Of a DNA stretch of 31,874 nt, positions 1 through 6,213 are shown one piece after another. A model generated the notes under the pieces. The model had not been told where the DNA came from. It ran no database searches and worked only from the letters and a program-made list of their open reading frames with translations. The stretch covers positions 1 through 31,874 of the IMG/VR virus record IMGVR_UViG_3300001533_001956. One strand, written 5' to 3'. The stretch is from a virus. The position numbers and the translations under genes are program-made. The stretch's first letter is position 1. Each line of letters starts with the position of its first letter.

Positions 1-75
1 GCCAAGCGCACAAGCGCCAAGCGCACAAGCGCCAAGCGCACAAGCGCCAAGCGCACAAGCGCCAAGCGCCAAGCG
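1..75. repeat. 15-bp tandem minisatellite at left edge
   Basis: Four full copies of a 15-base unit (CCAAGCGCACAAGCG) run from position 2, followed by shortened copies. In the plus frame starting at base 2 the unit encodes the pentapeptide PSAQA, and the frame stays open into the gene ending at 358. The same GCCAAGC core returns after that gene's stop codon, in the arms of the terminator at 372-403. The array touches the window edge, so its full length is unknown. Confidence 0.9.
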
Positions 76-358
76 AGGGGATAAAACAAGCGTAGGCATA
101 GCGTTTGATGAGTCTCTACCAAGCGTAGGGCTTCAATGTCGCGGTTTTCACATGATACGGGACGGCGCCAAGCTGCACATTATGATTGACCCTGACATTA
201 TAGCTCAAACCCATTGGGACAATGGCGCAACGGACGTTGACATAATCGCTGCAACGTATAGCCAAGCACGCAACAAGCGAGGCGCTTTTGTTACCATAGG
301 CGAAGATGGCGATTATACCTATAAAATAGCGCTGCAAGTACTGCGCGCCAAAAAATAG
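2..358 (+). CDS. Unknown protein with PSAQA repeats, left-truncated
   Basis: I do not recognise this protein. The frame is open from base 2 without a stop, through four PSAQA repeats, and ends at the TAA-type stop region at 356-358. An internal ATG at 152 would give a 68-residue protein (MIRDGAKLHIMIDPD...), but it has no Shine-Dalgarno sequence in front of it. I therefore prefer a longer protein that enters from outside the window, with the PSAQA repeats as a flexible linker. The C-terminal 70 residues alternate hydrophobic and charged residues like a small mixed alpha/beta domain. If the repeats are non-coding, the ATG at 152 is the fallback start. Confidence 0.5.
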   Translation, partial: PSAQAPSAQAPSAQAPSAQAPSAKRGDKTSVGIAFDESLPSVGLQCRGFHMIRDGAKLHIMIDPDIIAQTHWDNGATDVDIIAATYSQARNKRGAFVTIGEDGDYTYKIALQVLRAKK

Positions 359-371
359 CGCGCCAAGCGCC

Positions 372-410
372 AAGCGCCAAGCTATGCGCATAGCTTGGCG
401 CTTTTCTTTG
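372..410 (+). terminator. Rho-independent terminator built from GCCAAGC repeats
   Basis: Positions 372-403 form a perfect 32-base palindrome centred on TGCGCA, followed by TTTTCTTT. The arms are made of the GCCAAGC unit seen in the left-edge repeats. It sits 14 bases after the stop codon at 358 and should end transcription of that gene. Because it is a palindrome it may also work from the other side, but the T-run favours the plus strand. Confidence 0.75.
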
Positions 411-421
411 CATGTGGCCTA

Positions 422-554
422 GAACATTTGTTCGGAACATTTGTTCGGAACATTTGTTCTAAGCCAGGTTGAATAGAACATATGTTCGGAACATTTGTTC
501 TAAGCCAGGCCCAACAGAACATATGTTCTGGTCGCCGGATCAGAACGTATGTTC
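422..554. promoter_or_regulatory. Seven GAACATNTGTTC operator boxes (SOS-box-like)
   Basis: Near-perfect 12-base palindromes start at 422, 435, 448, 476, 489, 517 and 543. Spacings are 13, 13, 28, 13, 28 and 26 bases. The core GAAC-N4-GTTC matches the LexA (SOS) box of Gram-positive bacteria, as in Bacillus. The last box overlaps the expected -35 region of a TATACT element at 572-577. The array could bind host LexA or a phage repressor, cooperatively in view of the regular spacing. An eighth copy lies at 1551-1562. No LexA or repressor gene is visible in the window. Confidence 0.8.
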
Positions 555-575
555 TATCGGCCAGGCTCCTATATA

Positions 576-598
576 CTGATCGGCGATTCAATCGCAAA
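576..598 (+). promoter_or_regulatory. Bipartite 23-bp element, copy 1
   Basis: CTGATCG, seven bases, then AATCGCAAA. It is one of five copies with identical spacing, all on the plus strand and all in gaps between genes. It overlaps the end of a TATACT -10-like sequence, lies 54 bases before the start codon at 653, and follows both the terminator at 372-410 and the operator array. Confidence 0.7.
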
Positions 599-601
599 TG
601 T

Positions 602-620
602 CATGGGCGTTGTGCCCATG
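602..620 (+). promoter_or_regulatory. Hairpin in 5' leader
   Basis: CATGGGC at 602-608 pairs with GCCCATG at 614-620 around a 5-base loop. It lies between the bipartite element and the ribosome site of the gene at 653, so it would be part of the leader RNA. It could affect stability or translation; there is no direct evidence of function. Confidence 0.4.
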
Positions 621-652
621 GTAGCATCCAGGAGTGAAAAGGAGAAACGGAA

Positions 653-877
653 ATGTTTGCAGAGCGATTCGAGGTTGCCTTGAGAGACGGCACCATCGTC
701 TCGGAAAAGCCCGTTAGGATCGACGAGGCCCTGTTGATTTTGGAAGCTCATGAGGACGCGGCTCTCGTGCCGGTCGAGGTGACGGTCGAGGATGAGATGC
801 TGGACGCCTATGTCCAGCACCTGACGTGGCCCATCACGAGGCCAGACGACAGGGAACGGCTCTGTGGAACGATATAA
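653..877 (+). CDS. Small acidic protein of unknown function
   Basis: A 74-residue protein (MFAERFEVALRDGTIV...). The start is fixed by AAAGGAG eight or nine bases upstream. It is the first gene after the seven-box operator array and the first bipartite element, so it is the gene most likely to be controlled by that region. It has no Cys pairs and no membrane segment, and the N-terminal FEVALRDGTIVSEKPVRIDEALLILEAH looks like strand-turn-strand-helix. That would suit a small regulatory or anti-host protein, but the family is not recognised. Confidence 0.75.
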   Translation: MFAERFEVALRDGTIVSEKPVRIDEALLILEAHEDAALVPVEVTVEDEMLDAYVQHLTWPITRPDDRERLCGTI

Positions 878-1005
878 CAGAGCACAGTATACCCGCCCAG
901 TTTGAGAGATGGGCGTCGAGGGATCGCAAGCGCGATGCACGACACGAGGCTAGGGTAGAGCGGCGGCGAATGTCCAACGAGATCATGATCGAAGAGGTCG
1001 CATAG
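826..1005 (+). CDS. Possible small basic protein (weak call)
   Basis: This frame is open from a GTG at 826 and would encode 59 residues rich in Arg and Glu (QFERWASRDRKRD...), ending at TAG 1003-1005. It starts inside the end of the preceding gene in another frame and has no clear ribosome site. The composition looks protein-like, and it fills an otherwise empty 185-base gap. A shorter start at ATG 991 is also possible. Confidence 0.25.
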   Translation: MAHHEARRQGTALWNDITEHSIPAQFERWASRDRKRDARHEARVERRRMSNEIMIEEVA

Positions 1006-1065
1006 CAGCCGAGGGCACAGGGCTGGCAGCGATTGGGCCAGCCTACTCATCACGAAGGGAGCATG

Positions 1066-1434
1066 ATGAACAAGATCCATGCGGTCAAGGTTGCGCGCAA
1101 GAAGGCGATTGCCACGAAGGTGAACCATGTGGTATATCACAATCCCATCTATGGTTACTACGTAGCGCCACAGGGGGGATACAAGACGCGCTTTGATCGA
1201 GTGATTGCATTCTGGGCCTATTGTCCAGGCGTGCCCTTGCGTGAGGGCTCGACGACGCCGGAGTCAGAGCGTCACGCCAACCAGGCAGCCGCTCGTCACG
1301 TTTGCACAGGGGCTGACTCGGTCCCCTGGATACCAGGCTGGGAGCCATGGGTTGCGCTGACCATCGCAGAGTGCGACGTAGCCGAACGCTGCGAAGCTGA
1401 CGGCATCGTCTACACTCGCCTATCGACCACGTGA
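1066..1434 (+). CDS. Basic protein of unknown function
   Basis: A 122-residue protein (MNKIHAVKVARKKAIATKV...). Two ATGs lie side by side at 1063 and 1066; the second is better spaced from GAAGGGAG. The N-terminus is strongly basic, followed by aromatic segments (VVYHNPIYGYYVAPQGGYKTRFDRVIAFWAY in part). The leader TCACGAAGGGAGCA before it recurs almost unchanged at 2255-2269. A terminator follows directly. It is not a family I recognise; nucleic-acid binding is possible from the charge only. Confidence 0.65.
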   Translation: MNKIHAVKVARKKAIATKVNHVVYHNPIYGYYVAPQGGYKTRFDRVIAFWAYCPGVPLREGSTTPESERHANQAAARHVCTGADSVPWIPGWEPWVALTIAECDVAERCEADGIVYTRLSTT

Positions 1435-1440
1435 CCGCTG

Positions 1441-1477
1441 AGGCTGGGTCGTCCGCATCGGGCAGCCCAGCCTTTTT
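1441..1477 (+). terminator. Rho-independent terminator
   Basis: AGGCTGGG at 1441-1448 pairs with CCCAGCCT at 1466-1473, followed by a run of five T. It lies just after the stop codon at 1432-1434 and closes the transcription unit. The second bipartite element begins 24 bases later. Confidence 0.85.
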
Positions 1478-1500
1478 CTGGGAGTGCAGCCGACTTCAGT

Positions 1501-1523
1501 CTGATCGCCATTCCAATCGCAAA
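1501..1523 (+). promoter_or_regulatory. Bipartite 23-bp element, copy 2
   Basis: CTGATCG, seven bases, then AATCGCAAA, followed by a further A-run. It follows the terminator at 1441-1477 and precedes the single GAACATATGTTC box at 1551. No clear gene starts within 700 bases downstream, so it may drive a non-coding transcript through the AT-rich region or act in replication. Confidence 0.65.
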
Positions 1524-1550
1524 AAAAATTACAGGTGTACCCCAAAATTA

Positions 1551-1562
1551 GAACATATGTTC
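1551..1562. promoter_or_regulatory. Eighth GAACATATGTTC box
   Basis: A perfect palindrome, extended by A and T on either side (A-box-T). It is identical to the boxes at 476 and 517 and probably binds the same protein. It stands at the left margin of the AT-rich repeat region, just before the first iteron-like copy at 1573. Confidence 0.75.
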
Positions 1563-1572
1563 TGTTGGGATA

Positions 1573-2110
1573 TAAAAACTTGCCGGTTGGTTACAGTTGA
1601 GAACCAGCCGTTTGGACCTTTCGACCTCAACTCATAAACCAGAAAACAGCACGCCCTATCAGCCAACATCAACCAGAATCAAACCAACCAATACTTTTCA
1701 CTTTACACTAACAATTATAATCCATTACTACTACAAATAAAATCTATATATATATATATGTCTAGGAGATCGAGAGAAAGACGCGCATACGCGCAGACGC
1801 GCATACGCATTCGGATCTCTAGCTTTATATACAAAATCGAAATGCCCTTTTTCTTGAGATAATTGTTAGTGTCAAGTAAAAACTTTCCAGTCTGTTACGT
1901 CCTATCCATAGCTGGATTCATTATAGGCCAGCGCTCTGGTTTATGCATTTCTGCAATTTCAGCGAGCAAACCGTAAAAACTTTACAGCCAGCTACTACCA
2001 AGTGCGGTTTGACCATTTTATTTTTTTCGCTCGGACTGCATTTTATAATAAAATAAACCAAGTGTAAAGTAAAACTGACATTACGTAAACTCTTACTTGA
2101 CCAATTTCGC
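1573..2110. other. Gene-free AT-rich region with iterons (candidate origin or partition site)
   Basis: About 540 bases hold no convincing gene. They contain iteron-like copies of TAAAAACTTNCCAG followed by GTTAC at 1573-1596, 1877-1899 and 1974-1995, plus a degenerate copy at 2070-2085. They also hold a long interrupted inverted repeat, a TATATATA run near 1746-1760 and a doubled ACGCGCATACGC unit at 1781-1792 and 1797-1808. Iterons next to AT-rich DNA are typical of replication origins and centromere-like sites, and the phage carries its own primase-helicase. No canonical DnaA box was found, so the role is inference. Confidence 0.5.
1692..1882. repeat. Long interrupted inverted repeat
   Basis: The left arm at 1692-1718 (TACTTTTCACTTTACACTAA and on) is the reverse complement of 1859-1882 (ATAATTGTTAGTGTCAAGTA and on) with only two or three mismatches. 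The spacer is about 140 bases and holds the TA run and the ACGCGCATACGC repeats. A third partial copy (AAGTGTAAAGTAAAAC) lies at 2060-2075. The structure could be a cruciform or a paired protein-binding site. Confidence 0.75.
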
Positions 2111-2119
2111 CCGTTACGT

Positions 2120-2217
2120 CAACCCTACCAAGCCCGACCAAGCCCACCGAGCCCCAAGCCCGACCAAGCCCGACCAGCACCAAGCCCACCGAGCCCCAAG
2201 CACCAAGCCCAAGCCCC
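2120..2217. repeat. Low-complexity CCAAGCCC/CCGACC repeats
   Basis: Irregular repeats of CCAAGCCC, CGACCAAGCCC and CACCGAGCCCC fill the stretch between the AT-rich region and the leader of the gene at 2333. I see no gene with a ribosome site here. The sequence resembles other C/A-rich microsatellites in the left 3.3 kb and probably arose by slippage. Confidence 0.7.
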
Positions 2218-2249
2218 ATGTTTGGGGGGCCAAACCCAGCGATCACCAT

Positions 2250-2276
2250 CCAGTTCACGAAGGGAGCAACATGTAA
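2250..2276 (+). promoter_or_regulatory. Leader with an ATG-TAA minimal reading frame
   Basis: A ribosome site (GAAGGGAG) is followed by ATG at 2271-2273 and directly by the stop TAA at 2274-2276. The surrounding sequence (ATCACCATCCAGTTC...) resembles the real leader of the next gene (ATCACCATCTAGTCC... then AAAGGAG, ATG 2333). It may be the relic of a duplicated gene start, or a ribosome-stalling start-stop element. Confidence 0.5.
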
Positions 2277-2332
2277 ATCTGATCGCCCGACCCCACCAAC
2301 CAATCACCATCTAGTCCCTGAAAGGAGCCCCC

Positions 2333-3244
2333 ATGACCACTCAGCAGCTCAGCAAAGCGCTATCCGAGATCGCTCCCCTCTGTGCTCTCGCACGGGAGAT
2401 AGCGTACCGTTGGCCGGTCCGGCTGCGAGGCGAGGACATGACGTCGAGGCAAAGAGCCCAGGCCTATACTCGCGTAGCCAACGAGCTATCCGCCCTTCCA
2501 GCCCAACCTAGCCAGCTCAGCCAGACCAGCCAGACCAACACGCCCAGCCAACCTAGCGAGACGCCCGAAGCCCAAGCCCGCCGTCTAGTGCTACTCGCTG
2601 CGGAGCGGCTACTGGACGTGCTCTGGGGGCTTGGTCCCGACGACGCCAAAGCCACCAAAGCCACCAAAGCCCCCAAGGCGACCCAAAGTGGAGCGACCCA
2701 AAGTGGAGCGACCCAAAGTGGAGCCACCGACCACGAAGCAGATCAGCCATACCTACACTACATGCCCTTGCAAGCATACCAGCTCGACGTGACCGTGGAC
2801 ATCGAGGAGCTATTGATGCGTCACCACCACCGGATCATCCAAAGCTACAACGCGGAGTCAGCCTACGCCAGAGCACAAGCCGCAGCCGAGCTATACAATC
2901 GAACCCACCCAGGCCCAGAGACCGATCAGCGGCAATACGCCAGGAGCGCCGCGGTAGCAGAAGCGGCGCTCCTGGACGAGTGGGGCGCAAGCTGGTACTG
3001 GGGCGCTTCGGAGTACGGGACGCTTCTGATTCAGTTGGCGTCCCCGCTCTTGCCATATAGCATAGACCAGGCCCTTCCAGAAAACGCCCTGAGGCGGGTA
3101 CGCTGCTCCGCCCCTGCGGCCCTGTGGTTCCAGGGCGGTATACCCAACAACGCCTCGCTCATGCGCTTCGTGGGCACGAACCAGGACATGGCGGCGCGTC
3201 TGGAAGCAATCTGTGCCCACGAAGCGGCGAAGCCCCACGACTAG
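2333..3244 (+). CDS. Unknown protein with Ser/Thr/Gln-rich linker repeats
   Basis: A 303-residue protein starting at ATG 2333 behind GAAAGGAG. An N-terminal helical part (about residues 1-55) leads to a low-complexity Ser-Gln-Thr-Pro stretch. A second helical part follows, then ATKATKAPK and three QSGAT units encoded by a 15-base DNA repeat near 2686-2733. The C-terminal 160 residues look folded (YMPLQAYQLDVTVDIEELL, WGASWYWGASEYGTLL). The arrangement suggests two domains joined by a slippage-made linker. The last codons and stop are repeated in a 26-base tandem duplication. No family is recognised. Confidence 0.8.
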   Translation: MTTQQLSKALSEIAPLCALAREIAYRWPVRLRGEDMTSRQRAQAYTRVANELSALPAQPSQLSQTSQTNTPSQPSETPEAQARRLVLLAAERLLDVLWGLGPDDAKATKATKAPKATQSGATQSGATQSGATDHEADQPYLHYMPLQAYQLDVTVDIEELLMRHHHRIIQSYNAESAYARAQAAAELYNRTHPGPETDQRQYARSAAVAEAALLDEWGASWYWGASEYGTLLIQLASPLLPYSIDQALPENALRRVRCSAPAALWFQGGIPNNASLMRFVGTNQDMAARLEAICAHEAAKPHD

Positions 3245-3275
3245 CACCAAGCACCAAGCCCCACGACTAGCACCA
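3230..3275. repeat. 26-bp tandem duplication across a gene end
   Basis: AAGCCCCACGACTAGCACCA occurs at 3230-3249 and again at 3256-3275. The first copy contains the last codons and the TAG stop of the preceding gene. The second copy is non-coding. It is a recent slippage event, since the two copies are identical. Confidence 0.8.
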
Positions 3276-3308
3276 CGCATATAAGCCGCTGGCGGAGAGG
3301 AGCCCATC

Positions 3309-4667
3309 ATGAAGACCGATCGAACCAAGGAAGTGATCATCTCGATGCTTCGCCAGCCCACAGGCCGTAGCTTCCTCGACTCTGGCGGAACGCCGCAGTA
3401 CGACGAGGACGGCAACTACACCGGATCGCTCCATGGATACGGTCGGGCCTATGAGCGCAACCAGGGTCGGGACTTCGAGGCCGAGCCCGAGGCCATGGTC
3501 GAGTTCCGCGCCCATCGTCGCCGCGTATACGACCGAGCCTGCGAAGCAGGTGAGACCGACGTGCCCGCTGTGGACATCGAGTTCTCGCTCTCGACCTATC
3601 ACTTCTTGGTCGAGGCGCTGGATTATAGCGAGGAGTGGGACGAGTTCTACGCCGCCTGGATCGAGAACGAGACCGAGATGGCCAAGGCCCTTGACGCCCA
3701 GCGGCATGCACGATTCTACGGCCCAGCCACCGAGCCTGCACAGCAGGTGAGCGAGCCTGAAGCAACCGACCCCACCGCCGCTGCGACAGATGAGCCCGAC
3801 CCAACCGAGTACCTCTGGCTATCCGACTCGCTCAAGCAAGCCCTCCAGCAAAAGCCTGAGGATGAGGGGATCATCCCCTACTTCAAGCGCATGGGGCTAT
3901 GGGGGGCCGACGCCATTGTGCCGAGGGACCGCTCCGACACCCACTACCTGGAGGACATGCGGGACTTTGTGGAGTGGCTGCGGCTCATGGGCTGTAAGGT
4001 CAGCGGGATATATGGCGACGGCGAGCCCTTCGTCGAGAACACGTACAACCACGAATCCTCCGTCGATCAGACCCTCCAGTACCTGTACATGACCGTCGAG
4101 GACGTGCCTGAGCGTTGGACCGAGGAGCACGACCTGTTCGACACGACGCTGGTCCTGCTCCAGATACACAACGGGGCCGACGTGCGTGGCGGGTATACCT
4201 CACCAAGGGCGTTCTACGATGTGGACAACCACATCCTCATGGTGTCCGATGGCGGGATATACTGCGCCGACAACGCAGAGCACAGTTGGTATACCGACGA
4301 TGGCTACCATTGGTATCCGAACCTGACCAAGGACATCCTCCAGGAGCGCTTTGGGCCAGACGCCTCGTGGCAAGACGAAAAGAAACTGAGGCTGGACAAC
4401 ATGCCCGCCTACGAAGAGGACGACCTAGACCTCGAAGAAGAGTACGAGGCATGGCGGGTAGACATGGGCTATGACAAGCTGGAGCCCGTGCCAGAGGATC
4501 AGCCAGAGCTCTTCGGCGACGAGGAGCACACCGAAGCACGCAACCGGCTCGTGACCAAGTCGATTCGCGACTACATCGTCGAGGTCAAGCAAGCCATCCC
4601 TGTGGATTCCGACCACAACGGCTACTGCCCGATATGCGGCGGGTTGCTCTTGGCCGCCCCACGGTAA
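3309..4667 (+). CDS. Large conserved-type phage protein of unknown function
   Basis: A 452-residue acidic protein; ATG 3309 follows GGAGAGGAG. The N-terminus (GRSFLDSGGTPQYDEDGNYTG, then YGRAYERNQ) and the following VDIEFSLSTYHFL motif resemble an uncharacterised protein family that I know from many phage genomes; this is from memory and not checked. An Ala/Thr/Glu/Pro linker near residues 140-160 separates a central part with YNHESSVDQTLQYLYM and VLLQIHNGADVRGGY. The C-terminus ends with a CPICGG half zinc site. It is the longest accessory gene and stands alone between two intergenic gaps. The role is unknown. Confidence 0.85.
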   Translation: MKTDRTKEVIISMLRQPTGRSFLDSGGTPQYDEDGNYTGSLHGYGRAYERNQGRDFEAEPEAMVEFRAHRRRVYDRACEAGETDVPAVDIEFSLSTYHFLVEALDYSEEWDEFYAAWIENETEMAKALDAQRHARFYGPATEPAQQVSEPEATDPTAAATDEPDPTEYLWLSDSLKQALQQKPEDEGIIPYFKRMGLWGADAIVPRDRSDTHYLEDMRDFVEWLRLMGCKVSGIYGDGEPFVENTYNHESSVDQTLQYLYMTVEDVPERWTEEHDLFDTTLVLLQIHNGADVRGGYTSPRAFYDVDNHILMVSDGGIYCADNAEHSWYTDDGYHWYPNLTKDILQERFGPDASWQDEKKLRLDNMPAYEEDDLDLEEEYEAWRVDMGYDKLEPVPEDQPELFGDEEHTEARNRLVTKSIRDYIVEVKQAIPVDSDHNGYCPICGGLLLAAPR

Positions 4668-4688
4668 CGAAGCCACGTAGTGGCGGAG

Positions 4689-4733
4689 CCCTACGCTCCT
4701 CCGGCCCAACGAGATTCAACGAGGAGCGTAGGG
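4689..4733. terminator. Intergenic hairpin, no T-run
   Basis: CCCTACGCTCCTC at 4689-4701 pairs perfectly with GAGGAGCGTAGGG at 4721-4733 around a 19-base loop. It lies 22 bases after the stop codon at 4667 and 65 bases before the third bipartite element. There is no T-run, so it may be a Rho-dependent or bidirectional terminator, or protect the 3' end of the RNA. Confidence 0.6.
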
Positions 4734-4797
4734 GCCAGCCCGAGAAAGCGTAGCCTCGCCCCGCGCTCCTTCGGTGCGTGGCCACAAACACTAATAT

Positions 4798-4820
4798 CTG
4801 ACCGTCGAACCCATCGCAAA
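4798..4820 (+). promoter_or_regulatory. Bipartite 23-bp element, copy 3
   Basis: CTGACCG, seven bases, then CATCGCAAA. A second half-site (TATCGCAAAA) lies at 4851-4860. The element precedes the zinc-protein gene at 4874/4884 and follows the hairpin at 4689-4733, the same order as the other copies. Confidence 0.7.
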
Positions 4821-4883
4821 ACAAGAGGAAGCGCGCTCTCCGAGCGCTCATATCGCAAAACGAAAGGAGTCCCATGAGAATCA

Positions 4884-5096
4884 GTGTTGACGTGTGAGGA
4901 GTGCGGACACATACGCAAGGTTCAGGCCCGCAACCTCCGTGTGGATGCGTATCGCTTCTCGCCCCTGAAGGAGCGCAACGAGGGTCCAGGCATCTCGGCG
5001 GACGCACTCATCGCCGCCGACTTTCCCCACTGGACCGAGGACGGAGACGGCTCATCCCTGTGCCCCAAGTGCAGTCACGAGAGGAGACTAGCATGA
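4884..5096 (+). CDS. Small zinc-ribbon-like protein, start unclear
   Basis: Up to 70 residues with CEEC near the N-terminus and CPKC near the C-terminus, a four-Cys zinc ribbon. The start is odd. The good ribosome site (AAAGGAG) is placed for ATG 4874, but that frame reads only MRISVDV before TGA at 4895. The zinc-ribbon frame opens with GTG 4884 or TTG 4887, both too far from the ribosome site. Either the short frame is a leader peptide coupled to the GTG, or a one-base shift separates the real ATG from its gene. The stop overlaps the next start (ATGA). Confidence 0.6.
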   Translation: MLTCEECGHIRKVQARNLRVDAYRFSPLKERNEGPGISADALIAADFPHWTEDGDGSSLCPKCSHERRLA

Positions 5097-5779
5097 CCAT
5101 CGACAGCCACGACATCATGATCGAGACCCAAGAGGACTATCCCGTGCCCACTGAGGACGAGTACCTTGAGGAAGTCCGCGAGTCCTGGAACTGGGACATC
5201 CTACGCACCGAGGCCGAGGACAACCTCCGCGAGACCTATAAGGAGGCGGCGGAGTACAACGAGGGCAACGAGGACTGGGTGGCCGAGTACGACGAGCACT
5301 GCATCGGATCGGTGTTCCTGGGCACCGTGTTCTCGCTCCTGCCCAGCGGCAAGTTCTATACCCTCTGGGCGAACAGCAACGTCAGCCCCTGTGACCACTG
5401 CGAGGGCACAGGGAAGCTGAACTTCGTCGTCAAGTGCGAGCACTGTGAGGGCAAGGGCCATACGCTGCTCTCCCAGGAGCAGTACGACTACAACCCCGAA
5501 CTATGGGACAAGAAGGGCTACAAGGTGGGCACCCCAATGCGCTGCCTGTTCTGTAACGGACGCAGATACGTTGAGAAAGAGTGCCCCTGGTGTGACGGCG
5601 AGGGCTCCGAGGAAGCCTACCGCGACCAGCTCTACTACGCCGCCTTGGACACCTTGGCCGAGGAGCAAGGGGGCTACATCTTTAGCGGCGAGGGCGACCC
5701 CTGTGACATCTTCTTCGGGATCGCCTACGACCAAGAGATCATAGACCGAGCCTGCGAAGAAGGCGAGACCGACGCCTAA
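5093..5779 (+). CDS. Protein with DnaJ-type Cys-rich zinc domain
   Basis: A 228-residue protein; ATG 5093 overlaps the previous stop (ATGA) behind GAGGAG. The middle carries four CxxCxG motifs in order: CDHCEGTG, CEHCEGKG, CLFCNGRR and CPWCDGEG. This is the pattern of the DnaJ Cys-rich domain, which binds two zinc ions and unfolded protein. There is no J domain (no HPD motif), so it is not a full DnaJ. The flanks are acidic. It may be a chaperone-like or protein-binding factor, or use the zinc fold for DNA. The third motif is imperfect. Confidence 0.8.
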   Translation: MTIDSHDIMIETQEDYPVPTEDEYLEEVRESWNWDILRTEAEDNLRETYKEAAEYNEGNEDWVAEYDEHCIGSVFLGTVFSLLPSGKFYTLWANSNVSPCDHCEGTGKLNFVVKCEHCEGKGHTLLSQEQYDYNPELWDKKGYKVGTPMRCLFCNGRRYVEKECPWCDGEGSEEAYRDQLYYAALDTLAEEQGGYIFSGEGDPCDIFFGIAYDQEIIDRACEEGETDA

Positions 5780-5800
5780 GCCACCACCACCACCACCTAG

Positions 5801-5830
5801 TAGGCGACGTCCACCAACGAGCGTCGCCTA
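5801..5830. terminator. Intergenic hairpin, no T-run
   Basis: TAGGCGACG at 5801-5809 pairs with CGTCGCCTA at 5822-5830. It follows the stop at 5779 after a CCACCA repeat run. No bipartite element follows before the gene at 5863, unlike most other hairpins here. Confidence 0.5.
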
Positions 5831-5862
5831 GCACCACCCAACGCTTAGAGAGGAGACCGACC

Positions 5863-6213
5863 ATGCACCTATTATACCGACGTGTCCCCGTAGATGAGCC
5901 CGCTCAATTCGTGGGGGTCCACCCCCTACACTGGCACAATAGGGCAGAGCCTGGGGCTGCCTTCGTCGAGGTCGAGTCATGGGAGCCCGAGGGGGCTATA
6001 TTCCTGACCGCCAAGAAGATCGCAAAGAAGCCGCTCTTTGTCTGGGACGGTGCCGCGTTTGCGTGGCGGTGCTGCTTCTGCCTCACGGCCTTCGAGCACG
6101 ATGACTTGGGGCAGATCGAGGACGAGAATAACCACCCAGAACATTGTAGTTGGCGGGTGCTTCGTGAGAGCTTCAACGAGTTGGCCTGCCCCAGTGAGCA
6201 AGAGGAGGAATGA
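5863..6213 (+). CDS. Small protein with CxxC/HxxxCxWR zinc module
   Basis: A 116-residue protein; ATG 5863 follows GAGGAGACC. Near residues 68-95 it has C-x2-C, 17 residues, then H-x3-C followed by S-W-R. The same module occurs three times in the gene at 8739-9524 with a 15-residue gap, so these two genes share a domain. It is probably a zinc-binding fold of CCHC type. The N-terminal part (FVGVHPLHWHNR) may be a separate small domain. The stop overlaps the next start by ATGA. The function is unknown. Confidence 0.8.
   Translation: MHLLYRRVPVDEPAQFVGVHPLHWHNRAEPGAAFVEVESWEPEGAIFLTAKKIAKKPLFVWDGAAFAWRCCFCLTAFEHDDLGQIEDENNHPEHCSWRVLRESFNELACPSEQEEE

Noticed and set aside
1-75. CRISPR-like array at the left edge
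   Set aside because: The repeats are directly adjacent 15-base units without spacers and keep a coding frame.
1573-2110. Canonical DnaA boxes
   Set aside because: No convincing TTATNCACA sequence was found; the origin call rests on the iterons and AT content only.
2043-2310. Minus-strand frames rich in Gly, Leu and Trp
   Set aside because: They are translations of the CCAAGCCC low-complexity repeats and have repeat composition only.
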